Shown: one piece after another, positions 41,702 through 51,964 of the stretch
Position numbering within the stretch: the first letter of the stretch is position 1
Layout: every line of letters starts with the position of its first letter
Assembly (NCBI RefSeq): GCF_007625115.1
Contig: NZ_VMNH01000007.1
Coordinates: 167,373 to 231,372, forward strand
Reading direction: 5' to 3'
DNA length: 64,000 bases
Origin: Sedimenticola selenatireducens
GTDB lineage: Bacteria > Pseudomonadota > Gammaproteobacteria > Chromatiales > Chromatiaceae
The notes under the pieces: model-generated
What the model saw: the letters and a program-made list of their open reading frames with translations, nothing else
What the model was told of the DNA's origin: nothing
Database searches by the model: none
Translations under genes and position numbers: made by a program

Positions 41702-42322
41702 TCAGATATAGGTATCTATCCGTTCCTGTGGCGCTTGGGTCGGTGTTGCGCCACTGCGAGCTAACCGCTCATTCAGTTGATTGCTGCGCTCGTTGTTTGA
41801 GTCGGGGGTGCGGTTTTCATTAAGCTGTTCACTTTTTAGCGCCATGCTCTGCTCGAATAGCTCAGCGCGGGCCTCTGCAGCCATGCTGCTGGCTTGCGAT
41901 GCGACCTTTCTGTCCTGAGCGGAAGGATTGGCGGGCGCGAGGGCCGCACGTCTTATGGTTTCTGCTTTCAGTTCAGTGGCTTTTGGATCGCCTGGGATCA
42001 CGCTGGTATCGATTTTTACATCGCCCCCAACAGCATAAAGTTGGCCATCCGGCCCCCGTTGATAATCCAGGTTGGTGCCGCTGGTGGCATAACGGCCAGC
42101 CACTGAGAGATGGGCCTGTTCATGTGCACGCACTTCCCTATCCCTGGCCTGTAATGACCTGAGTTCTCGTGACTCTTTGCTATTACTCTCTTTCAGTGCA
42201 GCCTTTTTGTCTGCGGCAGTTACCGCGGGCCTGCTGTTATCTTCCTGTTTTTTATCAGGTTTGATTGGCTCGACTGATTGTGTAGCAGGAAAAAGGGATG
42301 TAGTCGGAATGCTGATTTCCAT
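41702..42322 (-). CDS. SprA-related predicted metalloprotease
   Basis: 206 aa of the SprA-related/putative-metalloprotease family. The motif REVRAHEQAHLSVAGRYA (HExxH-like, HEQAH) is conserved, followed by GTNLDYQRGPDGQLYAVGG and a long Ala/Glu-rich helical C-terminus. It has no signal peptide. Its Shine-Dalgarno (GGAGGTGATC as read on its strand, 42333-42342) is a ten-base perfect complement of the 16S 3' end, the strongest in the window. The start MEIS and the end RIDTYI resemble those of the small protein at 63349-63627. The function is unknown. Confidence 0.8.
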   Translation of the reverse strand: MEISIPTTSLFPATQSVEPIKPDKKQEDNSRPAVTAADKKAALKESNSKESRELRSLQARDREVRAHEQAHLSVAGRYATSGTNLDYQRGPDGQLYAVGGDVKIDTSVIPGDPKATELKAETIRRAALAPANPSAQDRKVASQASSMAAEARAELFEQSMALKSEQLNENRTPDSNNERSNQLNERLARSGATPTQAPQERIDTYI

Positions 42323-42432
42323 TGGGCTCTACGATCACCTCCTGGTATGGACTTGCCTACATATACCCCAAATGATAGACCAAATTCCTTATTTCACCTG
42401 AAAGTTAGTATGGTTATGTGAAACCTTGCTCA

Positions 42433-43494
42433 TCACTCACCGTGCTGTTGCAGGGCCCATGAGATATGCTCACGCACAAGTGCTGAGTGGTCTTCTCGGC
42501 GGCTTTTTAGTGCGTCTATCACGGCAGGAGTGGTGTGTGCATTTCCCAGGGCAACAGCGATATTCCGGAGCCACCGTTCGTATCCTATGCGTCGAATGGG
42601 TGAACCTTCAAAGCGTTTCAAAAATGTCTCTTCATCCCAGGCAAACAGGGAGCAGAGGGTAGCGTTGTCCAGTCCATGTCGAGGTAGAAATTCATCAGCT
42701 TGGGCGGGTGTTGCAAAGCGGTTCCAGGGGCAGGCCATGAGACAGTCGTCACAACCAAAAATACGGTTTCCCATTAATGGCCGGAGTGACTCAGGAATGG
42801 GCCCATCAAGCTCAATGGTCAAATAAGAGATACAGCGCCGCGCATCCACCTGATAGGGGGCGACTATGGCTTGAGTGGGGCAGATATCAATACAGTCGGT
42901 GCAGCGGCCGCAATGGTCTGATTCTGCTTGATCAATTGGCAGTGGTAGCGTGGTATAAAGCTCCCCCAAAAAAAACCAGGAACCAGCCTTCCTATTGACA
43001 ATGTTGCTATGTTTGCCAGTCCAGCCGAGTCCGGCCTTTTCAGCCAAGGCGCGTTCCAGTACCGGGGCAGAATCCACAAAGGCCCGATATCCAAAAGGGC
43101 CTACTGAATCTTCAATTTTTTTTGCCAATTTCTGTAAACGGTTACGCATCAATTTATGATAATCCCGCCCGAGTGCGTAGCGAGATATAAACGCGCGCTG
43201 AGTATCTGCGAGTACACGCTCAGGCTGATCGTTGGGGGGTAGATAGTCCATCCTTACCGAAATAATACGTAATGTGCCAGGTACCAACGCTTCGGGACGG
43301 GATCTTTTCAACCCATGCTGGGACATGTAGGTCATGTTGCCGTGCATGCCTTGATCAAGCCAGTGATGTAGATGCTGTTCTGCCAGGGTTAGATCAGTAT
43401 CCGCGATGCCCACTTGCTGGAAACCGAGTTCAACTCCCCACTGCCTGATCTGTTCAGCAAGCGTTTGATAATTTGTGATGGTTGTATCGCTCAT
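42433..43494 (-). CDS. queG: Epoxyqueuosine reductase
   Basis: 353-aa cobalamin and 4Fe-4S enzyme that reduces epoxyqueuosine to queuosine in tRNA. The two ferredoxin-type clusters are CGRCTDCIDICPTQAIVAPY and CDDCLMACPWNRFA. The N-terminal cobalamin-binding part contains RISVRMDYLPP and RYALGRDYHKLMRNRL. A HEAT-like C-terminal segment ends in REHISWALQQHGE. It is divergent from nnrD, as in many gammaproteobacteria. Confidence 0.95.
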   Translation of the reverse strand: MSDTTITNYQTLAEQIRQWGVELGFQQVGIADTDLTLAEQHLHHWLDQGMHGNMTYMSQHGLKRSRPEALVPGTLRIISVRMDYLPPNDQPERVLADTQRAFISRYALGRDYHKLMRNRLQKLAKKIEDSVGPFGYRAFVDSAPVLERALAEKAGLGWTGKHSNIVNRKAGSWFFLGELYTTLPLPIDQAESDHCGRCTDCIDICPTQAIVAPYQVDARRCISYLTIELDGPIPESLRPLMGNRIFGCDDCLMACPWNRFATPAQADEFLPRHGLDNATLCSLFAWDEETFLKRFEGSPIRRIGYERWLRNIAVALGNAHTTPAVIDALKSRREDHSALVREHISWALQQHGE

Positions 43495-43608
43495 GATGGG
43501 TTGCGATCATAGCATTATATTGCAAGTAGAATAGCAGCGTTCAAACGGGACAAATCCAGCCAAATCACCCTACAATAGTACGAGCATAAATCACAAAGTT
43601 GAGCGTAA

Positions 43609-45114
43609 ATGATTATTACTGAACAAGCCTCACTTCCTGATGCATTGTACTTGGCGGAGCAGGTGCGCGCATTGGATCAGACGGCCATCAAGGTATTTGG
43701 TATCCCGGGTGCTACGCTGATGGAGCGTGCCGGTAACGCGGCATTCAGGCTGATGCATGAGCGCTGGCCTCAAGCCAGAAATATCACGCTGCTTTGTGGT
43801 ACAGGTAATAATGGCGGGGATGGCTATGTGGTTGCCCGGTTGGCTCGCCAGGCAGATTATCATGTGCAGGTCTTGCAGGTGGGTGATGCCAAAAAAATAA
43901 CGGGCGATGCGAAGACGCAGGTCGAACTCTATGTTCAAGAAGGAGGAGTGGTTGAGCCTTTCCAGTCAATTGATGACGATACGGATCTGATTGTAGATGC
44001 CCTGTTAGGGACGGGACTTGAACGTGCAGTGACAGGTCTCTGGGCCAATGCCATTCGTGCGGTAAATCAGTATAAGGTGCCGGTGTTTTCACTGGATATT
44101 CCGTCAGGACTCCATTCTGATAGCGGTCGGATTATGGGATGTGCCATTCAGGCGGATGCAACGATCTCTTTTATTGTCCTCAAGCGTGGCATGTTTACCG
44201 GTGATGGACCGGCCTGTTGTGGGGGGATTGCCTTTGATGATCTTGACGTGCCCCCAGAAGTGTATGGCGCAGGGACCAGTAATACTTGCATGTTGCGGTG
44301 GGATGCTGCTTCCAGCGCTTTGAAGCCCCGATCGCGAACCCAGCATAAAGGCCAGTCGGGTCATCTTCTCCTGGTAGGTGGTGATAAGGGCATGCTGGGT
44401 GCAATCAGTCTGGCAGCTCAGGCCGCTGCACGTACGGGTGCGGGGCTGATATCCATTGCTACCCGGTTAGAACATGCCGCTTTGATCGCCAGTCAACGGC
44501 CCGAGTTGATGTGTCATGGTGTAGAAAAAGCAGATGATCTCTCCACATTACTTGCGCGGGCTGATGCGGTAGTGATTGGCCCGGGATTGGGTCAGGGTGA
44601 TTGGGGTCTTGCAATGCTAAGGCGGGTACTGGAGACGAACTTACCCTTAGTCATGGATGCGGATGCGCTAAATCTTTTGGCAATTGAACCTGAGAAACGC
44701 GAAAACTGGGTGTTAACCCCCCATCCTGGCGAGGCGGCCCGGCTTCTTGGCTGTAGCACATCAACGATACAGGCTGATCGATTTGCTGCTATAGCGGCTT
44801 TACAGCGGCGCTATGGTGGCGCGGTGTTACTGAAAGGGGCCGGTACCTTGATCTGTAGTGGGGATGACTCATCTATCGGGATTTGCATAGAAGGGAATCC
44901 GGGTATGGCGGTGGGTGGTATGGGTGACCTGTTGGCGGGTGTGATTGGATCACTCATGGCTCAAGGTGAGCCTTTAGGAAATGCAACACGTATGGGTGCA
45001 TGTCTACACGGTGAGGCCGGTGATCTTGCCGCGCGTCTGGGTGAGAAGGGCATGCTGGCGTCAGATCTTTTGCCCTTTCTGCGTCAACTGATGAACCCGG
45101 AGTGTGCGGAGTGA
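43609..45114 (+). CDS. nnrD: Bifunctional NAD(P)H-hydrate epimerase / ADP-dependent dehydratase
   Basis: 501 aa. It repairs hydrated NAD(P)H: an N-terminal YjeF_N epimerase (NnrE, residues about 20-220; CGTGNNGGDGYVVARLA and SLDIPSGLHSDSG) is fused to a C-terminal dehydratase (NnrD, about 240-500; LLVGGDKGMLGAISLAAQAA, VMDADALNLL, GNPGMAVGGMGDLLAGVIG). The combination is the E. coli YjeF arrangement. The stop overlaps the tsaE start by four bases. Confidence 0.95.
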   Translation: MIITEQASLPDALYLAEQVRALDQTAIKVFGIPGATLMERAGNAAFRLMHERWPQARNITLLCGTGNNGGDGYVVARLARQADYHVQVLQVGDAKKITGDAKTQVELYVQEGGVVEPFQSIDDDTDLIVDALLGTGLERAVTGLWANAIRAVNQYKVPVFSLDIPSGLHSDSGRIMGCAIQADATISFIVLKRGMFTGDGPACCGGIAFDDLDVPPEVYGAGTSNTCMLRWDAASSALKPRSRTQHKGQSGHLLLVGGDKGMLGAISLAAQAAARTGAGLISIATRLEHAALIASQRPELMCHGVEKADDLSTLLARADAVVIGPGLGQGDWGLAMLRRVLETNLPLVMDADALNLLAIEPEKRENWVLTPHPGEAARLLGCSTSTIQADRFAAIAALQRRYGGAVLLKGAGTLICSGDDSSIGICIEGNPGMAVGGMGDLLAGVIGSLMAQGEPLGNATRMGACLHGEAGDLAARLGEKGMLASDLLPFLRQLMNPECAE

Positions 45115-45578
45115 TTGTTTTACATCCGCAAACGGAGCAGGCACAAGAACAGATAGGGCGTGCGCTGGCGCAGGTGTGCGCGGGGAATGGTCTGATCTTT
45201 CTAAAAGGCGACCTGGGCGCTGGAAAAACCACGTTCGCGAGGGGGTTCCTGCGTGGAATGGGTCATACAGGATCTGTCAAAAGTCCTACCTATACCCTGA
45301 TTGAGCCCTATGAGATTAACGGTAACCACTGCTATCACTTGGATCTCTACAGGCTGGCTGACCCGGATGAGCTGGAGTTTCTAGGAATCAGGGATCTGCT
45401 TGAAGGGAATGCGGTTTTGCTGGTGGAGTGGCCGGAGCAGGGTGGTGACGCACTTCCCGCCCCGGATCTTTTGGTCACTATCCAATATCAGGATGAAGGT
45501 CGCGAACTGTCTATTGAGGCGAAATCGACAAGGGGCGTCCGCTTGCTTGATGAATTGAGAATTCAGTTAGCGGCGTAA
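45111..45578 (+). CDS. tsaE: TsaE, tRNA t6A synthesis ATPase
   Basis: 155 aa. P-loop ATPase of the TsaBDE complex that makes t6A37 in tRNA. Walker A is FLKGDLGAGKTTFARGFL near residue 27, then SPTYTLIEPY and HLDLYRLADPDELEFLGI. The GTG at 45111 is chosen because GGAG (45099-45102) is correctly spaced and the start overlaps the nnrD stop (GTGA); an upstream GTG at 45102 lies inside that Shine-Dalgarno. Confidence 0.94.
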   Translation: MIVLHPQTEQAQEQIGRALAQVCAGNGLIFLKGDLGAGKTTFARGFLRGMGHTGSVKSPTYTLIEPYEINGNHCYHLDLYRLADPDELEFLGIRDLLEGNAVLLVEWPEQGGDALPAPDLLVTIQYQDEGRELSIEAKSTRGVRLLDELRIQLAA

Positions 45579-45697
45579 CTTCAGAGTTAAATATAGAATA
45601 GATTGCTATCTTTCAGATATTACTGGAATTATTTAAAATCACATGCTATCTTTTAGTTGTGTGAAATGGCCCCGATCCAGTATAGACGGCATTGAAT

Positions 45698-46999
45698 ATG
45701 AGGAAGATTACGACAATCCTGCTGCTGTTGATGAGCTGCCAGCTGTTTGCTGGGCAGGTGGTTGTCGATAATCTGCGTATTTGGGCCGCCCCCGACCATA
45801 CCCGATTGGTTTTTGATACCAGTGATCCCGTTAATCACAATATATTTACCCTGAAGCAGCCTGACCGTCTGGTTATCGATATTCAGAATGCCAAACTGAC
45901 CGGTAAAATTCCTGAAGCTGAAAACAACTCGTTGATCAAACAGCTACGCAGTGCTCAGCGTAAGGATGGCAGTCTGCGTGTAGTACTGGATCTCAGTGCG
46001 CATACCAGTCCAAAAAGTTTTGTCCTCAAACCCAATAGTCAATATGGTCATCGACTGGTTGTGGATCTTTACGGCGATGCTGATACTCCCTCCAATTCGA
46101 GAGCGCAAAAAACTGTAAAACAGACCGTTCAGAGTGGTTTGAGGGACGTAGTAATTGCCATTGATGCCGGACACGGTGGAGAAGATCCTGGCGCAAAGGG
46201 GAGACGTGGCACTTACGAAAAGCATGTCGTACTGTCGATTGCGCGTAAGCTGGCGACGATGATTGAAAATGAGCGGGGTATGAAAGCAGTCATGGTCCGA
46301 GATGGCGATTATTATCTCGGGTTACGTAAGCGCATGGATTTGGCGCGGTCGCATCGTGCTGATTTGTTTGTTTCAATTCATGCTGATTCATTCAGGGATC
46401 CACGTGCACGAGGCTCATCGGTCTACACGCTTTCTAATCGTGGCGCATCAAGTGAGGCGGCGCGTTGGTTGGCTGAAAGTGAGAACAGTGCGGATTTGAT
46501 CGGTGGTGTCAAGCTTGAGGATAAGGATGATGTACTGGCCTCTGTCCTTCTTGATCTTTCTCAGACGGGTACCCGACAGGCAAGCCATGATGTGGCTAAC
46601 AAGGTATTAGGGCAGTTGAAAACGGTCGGGCGTACACATAAAAGTGCAGTGCAGCAAGCGGGTTTTGCGGTGCTGAAATCGCCAGATGTACCCTCAATTT
46701 TAGTTGAGACGGCCTTTATCTCCAATCCAGAAGAAGAACGGAAGCTTCTGAATCCACGGCATCAGGAGAAGGTGGCGCGCGCTATCTTGACTGGATTGCG
46801 CGGCTATTTCCGTAATAGCCCGCCGCCCGGAACATTAATGGCAAGCCTTAAATCCCGCAAACATACCATCAGTAGGGGTGATACGCTTGGCAGGATCGCC
46901 GATCAGTATGATATCAGTCTGGCGAGTCTCAAGTCGGCCAATGGAATATCAAGCGATATTATTCGTATTGGACAAGTACTGGTGATTCCCGGTACCTGA
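45698..46999 (+). CDS. amiC: N-acetylmuramoyl-L-alanine amidase, AmiC/AmiB type with LysM
   Basis: 433 aa. Periplasmic zinc amidase for septal peptidoglycan. The ATG at 45698 gives a signal peptide (TTILLLLMSCQLFAGQ). An AMIN domain (residues about 25-130; VVDNLRIWAAPDHTRLVFDT) is followed by the Amidase_3 domain. Its zinc and catalytic residues are in IAIDAGHGGEDPG, TYEKHVVLSIARKL, SIHADSF and ILVETAFISNPEE. A C-terminal LysM ends the protein (HTISRGDTLGRIADQYDISL). The LysM is typical of the AmiB/AmiC of this gene block, between tsaE and mutL. Confidence 0.93.
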   Translation: MRKITTILLLLMSCQLFAGQVVVDNLRIWAAPDHTRLVFDTSDPVNHNIFTLKQPDRLVIDIQNAKLTGKIPEAENNSLIKQLRSAQRKDGSLRVVLDLSAHTSPKSFVLKPNSQYGHRLVVDLYGDADTPSNSRAQKTVKQTVQSGLRDVVIAIDAGHGGEDPGAKGRRGTYEKHVVLSIARKLATMIENERGMKAVMVRDGDYYLGLRKRMDLARSHRADLFVSIHADSFRDPRARGSSVYTLSNRGASSEAARWLAESENSADLIGGVKLEDKDDVLASVLLDLSQTGTRQASHDVANKVLGQLKTVGRTHKSAVQQAGFAVLKSPDVPSILVETAFISNPEEERKLLNPRHQEKVARAILTGLRGYFRNSPPPGTLMASLKSRKHTISRGDTLGRIADQYDISLASLKSANGISSDIIRIGQVLVIPGT

Positions 47000-47149
47000 T
47001 TGTCTGCTCGTTTGTAAAATCAACGGTCTATTCACCCCTAATCTCAAATCCTGGTTATAATTCAACACTTGTTCAAGATGATCCGAGCGGACTATTGAAT
47101 CAATTTTCCGCTTAATTCCATGGGTCCTGATATACAGGTGTTTTTCATT

Positions 47150-48943
47150 ATGCGCATACAGGCCCTTCCTCCACAGTTGATCAATCAAATCGCCGCAGGT
47201 GAGGTTGTCGAGCGCCCGGCATCGGTTATCAAAGAGCTGGTGGAGAATAGCCTGGATGCGGGGTCCAGCCGGATTGAGGTGGATATTGAGCAGGGTGGTG
47301 CGAAGTTGATTCGCGTACGTGATAACGGTGCAGGTATCCACTCGGATGATTTGGCCCTGGCCCTTTCCCGTCACGCCACGAGCAAGATCGCCAGTCTGGC
47401 TGAGTTGGAGCGTGTCAGTAGTATGGGATTCCGGGGAGAGGCCCTCCCAAGTATCGCATCGGTCTCTAGACTGACCATTGCTACCCGTACTGAAGGGCAG
47501 AGCACGGGCTGGAGCATTACGGGTGACGGGGGTGATCAAGTAACGGCACCCGAACCCAGTGCTCACCCCCAGGGCACAACCATTGAAGTACGTGATCTAT
47601 TTTATAACACACCCGCCCGCCGTAAATTTATGCGCGCTGAAAAGACTGAATTCAGTCATATTGAGACACAACTGAAACGATTGGCGCTGAGTCGGTTTGA
47701 TGTCTCCTTCACGCTTACGCATAACCGTAAAGAGGTGTTTACACTCCCTTTGGCTGAGCAGCCCTTGGAGCAGGAGCGGCGGTTGTCCGGGTTGCTTGGT
47801 TCGTCTTTTGTCGAACAGGTGCTGCATCTGGATCGTGAGCAGGCAGGACTCTCATTGCGTGGTTGGATAGCCAAACCCGTGTTCTCTCGCAGTCAGGCTG
47901 ACATGCAGTATTTCTATGTCAACGGCCGAATGATTAGAGATAAGCTTGTTTCACACGCCGTGCGTCAGGCTTTTCAAGATGTGCTTTTTCACGGCAGACA
48001 TCCCGCCTTTGTCCTCTATCTTGATCTGGATCCGATGCAGGTGGATGTCAACGTGCATCCGGCCAAGCATGAAGTGCGTTTTCGCGACAGCAGGATGGTG
48101 CACGGCTTTATTTACCGTACTCTGCATCATGTGTTGGCGGAAACGCGCCCTGGACAAGAGGTGGATCGTAACACGGGTGAGATTCGACTGGTTGAAAGTG
48201 AAAAGGCCATTATTGACTCTGCACCTGCCGTGGCAGCTTATCAGAGACCTCTCGGATTTCATGTGCAAGAACGCCAGGCCAACTATCAGTCCAGTTTTGA
48301 TATACAGCGTCCAGAATTTCCTGAAAAATCAACCGATCAAACAGAACCGGATGCCCAAGTTCCCCCACTCGGGTATGCCCTTGCCCAGTTAAAAGGGATC
48401 TACATCCTGGCTGAAAATGAGACCGGACTGATTCTGGTGGACATGCATGCTGCGCATGAGCGTATCACCTATGAGCGGTTCAAGCAGGCCATGGAGCAGG
48501 GACGCATCAGTTCACAGCCGCTGTTGGTACCCGTGTCGGTTCCGGTGAGTGCGCGGGAAGCAGAGTTGGCCATTGAGCATCAGGCACTGTTTGGTGAGTT
48601 AGGTATGGAGGTGGATCGACTTGGCGCAGAGACCCTTGTCGTTCGTGCCATACCGGTTCTACTCCATGGTGCTGACGCTGAGAAATTGTTGCGGGATATT
48701 CTGTCTGACATCGTTATTCACGGAACCAGCGACCGTATTCGTAACGACATTAATGAAGTGCTCGCCACTATGGCGTGTCACGGCTCCGTGCGGGCCAATA
48801 GACGTCTGACTCATGAAGAGATGAATGCGTTGTTGCGGGACATGGAGCGTACTCAGCGAAGTGATCAATGCAATCATGGTCGGCCAACCTGGGTGCAGCT
48901 TGATTTGAATACGCTAGATAAACTGTTCCTTCGGGGGCAGTGA
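47150..48943 (+). CDS. mutL: MutL, DNA mismatch-repair protein
   Basis: 597 aa from the ATG at 47150; an in-frame ATG at 47120 adds ten residues absent from MutL family members. The GHKL ATPase has [45 protein letters not shown] and [13 protein letters not shown]. The middle DNA-binding part and C-terminal dimerisation domain ([20 protein letters not shown]) follow. The DQHA-type motif for endonuclease metal binding is absent: the CTD start reads [17 protein letters not shown], as in methyl-directed gammaproteobacteria. A 4-bp-type overlap (TGATG) couples it to miaA. Confidence 0.96.
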   Translation: MRIQALPPQLINQIAAGEVVERPASVIKELVENSLDAGSSRIEVDIEQGGAKLIRVRDNGAGIHSDDLALALSRHATSKIASLAELERVSSMGFRGEALPSIASVSRLTIATRTEGQSTGWSITGDGGDQVTAPEPSAHPQGTTIEVRDLFYNTPARRKFMRAEKTEFSHIETQLKRLALSRFDVSFTLTHNRKEVFTLPLAEQPLEQERRLSGLLGSSFVEQVLHLDREQAGLSLRGWIAKPVFSRSQADMQYFYVNGRMIRDKLVSHAVRQAFQDVLFHGRHPAFVLYLDLDPMQVDVNVHPAKHEVRFRDSRMVHGFIYRTLHHVLAETRPGQEVDRNTGEIRLVESEKAIIDSAPAVAAYQRPLGFHVQERQANYQSSFDIQRPEFPEKSTDQTEPDAQVPPLGYALAQLKGIYILAENETGLILVDMHAAHERITYERFKQAMEQGRISSQPLLVPVSVPVSAREAELAIEHQALFGELGMEVDRLGAETLVVRAIPVLLHGADAEKLLRDILSDIVIHGTSDRIRNDINEVLATMACHGSVRANRRLTHEEMNALLRDMERTQRSDQCNHGRPTWVQLDLNTLDKLFLRGQ

Positions 48944-49902
48944 TGTCGGTTCAGGTGAATACTCCAGAACGTCCTCCTGCCATTTTTTTAATGGGTCCCA
49001 CTGCATCGGGTAAGACCGCACTCGCCATTGAACTTATTCAATATCTTCCCTGCGACATTATCAGTGTAGATTCTGCCTTGGTCTATCGGGGTATGGATAT
49101 TGGCACAGCCAAACCTGATGCGGAAGAGTTGGCCCTTGCACCCCATCGATTAATTGATATTTGTGATCCTTCAGAGGCTTATTCGGCGGCGCGCTTCTGT
49201 GAAGATGCATTGAAAGAGATGGCTGCGATTACAGCAGCCGGTCGTATCCCATTGCTGGTTGGCGGAACTATGCTCTATTTCAGGGCATTAGAGTTTGGGT
49301 TGTCGGCACTGCCAGAGGCTGATCCCGTGGTGCGCAATCAACTTGAATGCGAAGCACGTGAACTGGGTTGGGAGCAGATGCATGCCCAACTGTCAGAGGT
49401 GGACCCCGAGGCAGGTAGCCGAATCCACCCGAACGATCCCCAGCGTATCCAGCGTGCACTGGAAGTATATCGGCTAACAGGTAAGTCCATGTCACAGCTA
49501 CAAAAAGAAGCTGAACAGTACTGTTTTCCCTATCAGCCAATTAAGCTGGTTCGTGCACCGCAAGATAGAGCGGTCTTACATCGACGTATTGCTGATAGGT
49601 TTGATGTGATGATCCAGCAGGGATTTGAGGAGGAGGTTAAGGGGTTGCTGAGCAGAGGTGACCTCACTGCCGAGACACCCTCCCTGCGCTCTGTAGGCTA
49701 CAGACAGATGATTCGCTATATACAAGGAGAGTATAGTCGGGAGGAGATGATCGAACGAGGGATTATAGCCACACGCCAGCTCGCGAAAAGGCAGTATACT
49801 TGGTTGCGCTCATATCCGGGCTTACATTGGCTTGATGAAAGCGCAGGAGATATCTTGTCACAAGCCTTGAAAATTATCAGGGATGACCTCACATTCAATT
49901 GA
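48943..49902 (+). CDS. miaA: MiaA, tRNA dimethylallyltransferase
   Basis: 319 aa. It adds the isopentenyl group to A37 of UNN-decoding tRNAs. The P-loop is [17 protein letters not shown] near residue 16, followed by [16 protein letters not shown], the tRNA-contact [19 protein letters not shown] and [15 protein letters not shown]. The C-terminal part has [16 protein letters not shown] and [12 protein letters not shown]. An ATG at 48943 overlaps the mutL stop and is preferred to the GTG one codon earlier. Confidence 0.96.
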   Translation: MSVQVNTPERPPAIFLMGPTASGKTALAIELIQYLPCDIISVDSALVYRGMDIGTAKPDAEELALAPHRLIDICDPSEAYSAARFCEDALKEMAAITAAGRIPLLVGGTMLYFRALEFGLSALPEADPVVRNQLECEARELGWEQMHAQLSEVDPEAGSRIHPNDPQRIQRALEVYRLTGKSMSQLQKEAEQYCFPYQPIKLVRAPQDRAVLHRRIADRFDVMIQQGFEEEVKGLLSRGDLTAETPSLRSVGYRQMIRYIQGEYSREEMIERGIIATRQLAKRQYTWLRSYPGLHWLDESAGDILSQALKIIRDDLTFN

Positions 49903-49952
49903 CAGTGTGAGCTATATGCTACAATTGAGTTGAATTTGAAGGATTTTTTTCT

Positions 49953-49968
49953 GGTACAAATTTGTATC
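49953..49968. repeat. Palindrome upstream of hfq
   Basis: GGTACAAATTTGTATC is symmetric except for one G/T pair, with a perfect 12-bp core TACAAATTTGTA, and ends 50 bp before the hfq start. It could be an operator or part of the promoter. It does not match a regulator I can name. Confidence 0.4.
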
Positions 49969-50018
49969 ATAAGCTATTAATTTAATACCGACGCGATACT
50001 ACAATAAGGAGAACTCCG

Positions 50019-50273
50019 ATGTCTAAGGGGCAAAGTTTACAAGACCCTTTCCTCAATACGCTTAGAAAAGAGCGTATACCCGTTTCGATCTTCCTCGTGA
50101 ATGGAATCAAGTTGCAGGGGCAGATTGAATCTTTCGACCAGTTCGTGGTTTTGTTGAAGAATACGGTCAGCCAGATGGTCTATAAGCATGCGATCTCAAC
50201 AGTGGTGCCAGCGAGAAATGTTCGCCTGCAGATTCCTACTGGTGATGAGGTGGTTGAGCCTGGAAATATGTAA
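50019..50273 (+). CDS. hfq: Hfq, RNA chaperone
   Basis: 84-aa Sm-fold hexameric RNA chaperone for sRNA-mRNA pairing. The Sm1 motif is [20 protein letters not shown] and Sm2 includes [15 protein letters not shown] with the diagnostic YKHA. The proximal-face residues (Q8, D9, F42, K56-like) are in place and the C-terminal tail is short. A strong AAGGAG Shine-Dalgarno precedes it. It has its normal place between miaA and hflX. Confidence 0.98.
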   Translation: MSKGQSLQDPFLNTLRKERIPVSIFLVNGIKLQGQIESFDQFVVLLKNTVSQMVYKHAISTVVPARNVRLQIPTGDEVVEPGNM

Positions 50274-50557
50274 AAGGGTTATATAAGCGCTTTTCGTGCT
50301 GGGGTGAGATGCTGTAATCTCGATTCTTAAGAGGATGGGATTTCACTCTAGACCGGAAAGCGTTTAATAGACACACTTAATCTATATTATTGGAATATTA
50401 CGTAACTATATAATACTTAATGAAAATTAACTTATTTTATCGATTGCCACAGAGTGGTGTATGCGACTGTTGAATCAACCAGCGATTTCATGGCATCTAC
50501 TGACAACCTACTTGATTATCCGTCTATCTCATATCCCTCCAGCTTTAGAGAACCTTG

Positions 50558-51844
50558 ATGTTTGAACGCCCAAAAATTGGTGAGAAGGCCATACTGGTTC
50601 ATATAGACATGGACAGTAAGGCTGATTCTGATGAACTTGCTGAATTTCAAGAGTTATCCATCTCAGCCGGGGCTATGCCTGTAGGGTTTGTGACCGGCAC
50701 GCGGCGATCGCCTGATTCACGGCTGTTTGTAGGCAGTGGTAAGGCGGAAGAGATCGGGGACTTGATTCAGGCAGAAGAGGCTGAGTTGGTCATTTTTAAT
50801 CACTCACTTTCTCCAAGCCAGGAACGTAATCTGGAGCGTGAGTTCAAATGCCGCGTTGTAGACCGAACAGGTTTGATTTTAGATATCTTTGCCCAGCGGG
50901 CTCGCTCATTCGAAGGTAAGCTTCAGGTGGAATTGGCTCAACTGCGACACTTATCTACCCGGCTGGTTAGGGGGTGGACGCACCTTGAGCGACAGAAAGG
51001 TGGTATTGGTTTGCGTGGACCCGGTGAGACTCAGCTCGAGACAGACCGGCGACTGTTGAATCATCGTATAGCCCAGATCAGACGGCGCCTTGAGAAGGTT
51101 GCCAGCCAACGCAATCAGGGACGTAAGGCCCGTAGCAAGGCTGAAATTCCAACCGTGTCTTTGGTCGGTTATACCAATGCCGGAAAATCGACCTTGTTCA
51201 ACAGTCTGACGGATGCAGAGGTTTACGCAAAGGATCAGCTTTTTGCTACCTTGGACCCCACGCTGCGTCGTTTGGATCTGCCAGGGGAAGGTGCCTGTAT
51301 TCTGGCTGATACGGTAGGCTTTATATCCCATTTGCCCCATGAATTGGTTGCGGCATTCAAATCAACGCTGCAGGAGACAACAGAGGCCTCATTGCTGCTT
51401 CATGTGATTGATACTGCCAGTCCCCAGCGTGCAGTCTGTATTGCGGAAGTCAATGATGTATTGAAGCAGATTGGTGCCGATAAAATCCCTCAGATTGAGG
51501 TCTATAACAAAATTGACCTGACAGAAGATGAGGCGGCAAGGATTGAACGTGGAGAGGATGGCCTGGTCAAACGTATATGGCTCTCTGCACAGACGGGCGA
51601 GGGATTGGATTTACTCAGGGAAGCCTTAGCGGAGTTTTATCATCAGGAACATGTGCATAAATTGCTGCAGTTGCAACCCGCAGATGGGCGATTACGGGCC
51701 AGGCTTTTCGAGTTAGGTGGTGTGATCTCTGAAAAAACCACGGAGACTGGGGGCTGGGATATTGAGATAGACCTACCCAAAGTTGCCTATGAGCGTCTGC
51801 TGCAACAGGAAACAGCCCTGGAAAGCCGGCTCGTGATTGTCTAG
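50558..51844 (+). CDS. hflX: HflX, ribosome-rescue GTPase
   Basis: 428 aa. GTPase that splits stalled 70S ribosomes. An N-terminal HflX domain precedes a coiled region (KGGIGLRGPGETQLETDRRL onward). The G domain follows with SLVGYTNAGKSTLFNSL near residue 203, ATLDPTLRRL, DTVGFISHLP and VYNKIDL. The ATG at 50558 follows a TTG that the frame also allows. The 284 bp before it hold no gene I can see; they are A+T-rich around 50390-50430 and probably contain a promoter. Confidence 0.95.
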   Translation: MFERPKIGEKAILVHIDMDSKADSDELAEFQELSISAGAMPVGFVTGTRRSPDSRLFVGSGKAEEIGDLIQAEEAELVIFNHSLSPSQERNLEREFKCRVVDRTGLILDIFAQRARSFEGKLQVELAQLRHLSTRLVRGWTHLERQKGGIGLRGPGETQLETDRRLLNHRIAQIRRRLEKVASQRNQGRKARSKAEIPTVSLVGYTNAGKSTLFNSLTDAEVYAKDQLFATLDPTLRRLDLPGEGACILADTVGFISHLPHELVAAFKSTLQETTEASLLLHVIDTASPQRAVCIAEVNDVLKQIGADKIPQIEVYNKIDLTEDEAARIERGEDGLVKRIWLSAQTGEGLDLLREALAEFYHQEHVHKLLQLQPADGRLRARLFELGGVISEKTTETGGWDIEIDLPKVAYERLLQQETALESRLVIV

Positions 51845-51964
51845 TAATGCCAGACGACACACTTAATTGTAAGTATAAGCGTTAAAGAAAAATTCGCTGC
51901 CTGGATGTTTGTAAAGTATCCTCCGGGTATATATTTCTAACAACTGGATAGAACGGAGTTATCG

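Noticed and set aside
46949..47566. 205-codon minus-strand frame across the amiC-mutL junction
   Set aside because: Covers the end of amiC and the start of mutL, has no domain, and would remove the mutL promoter region.
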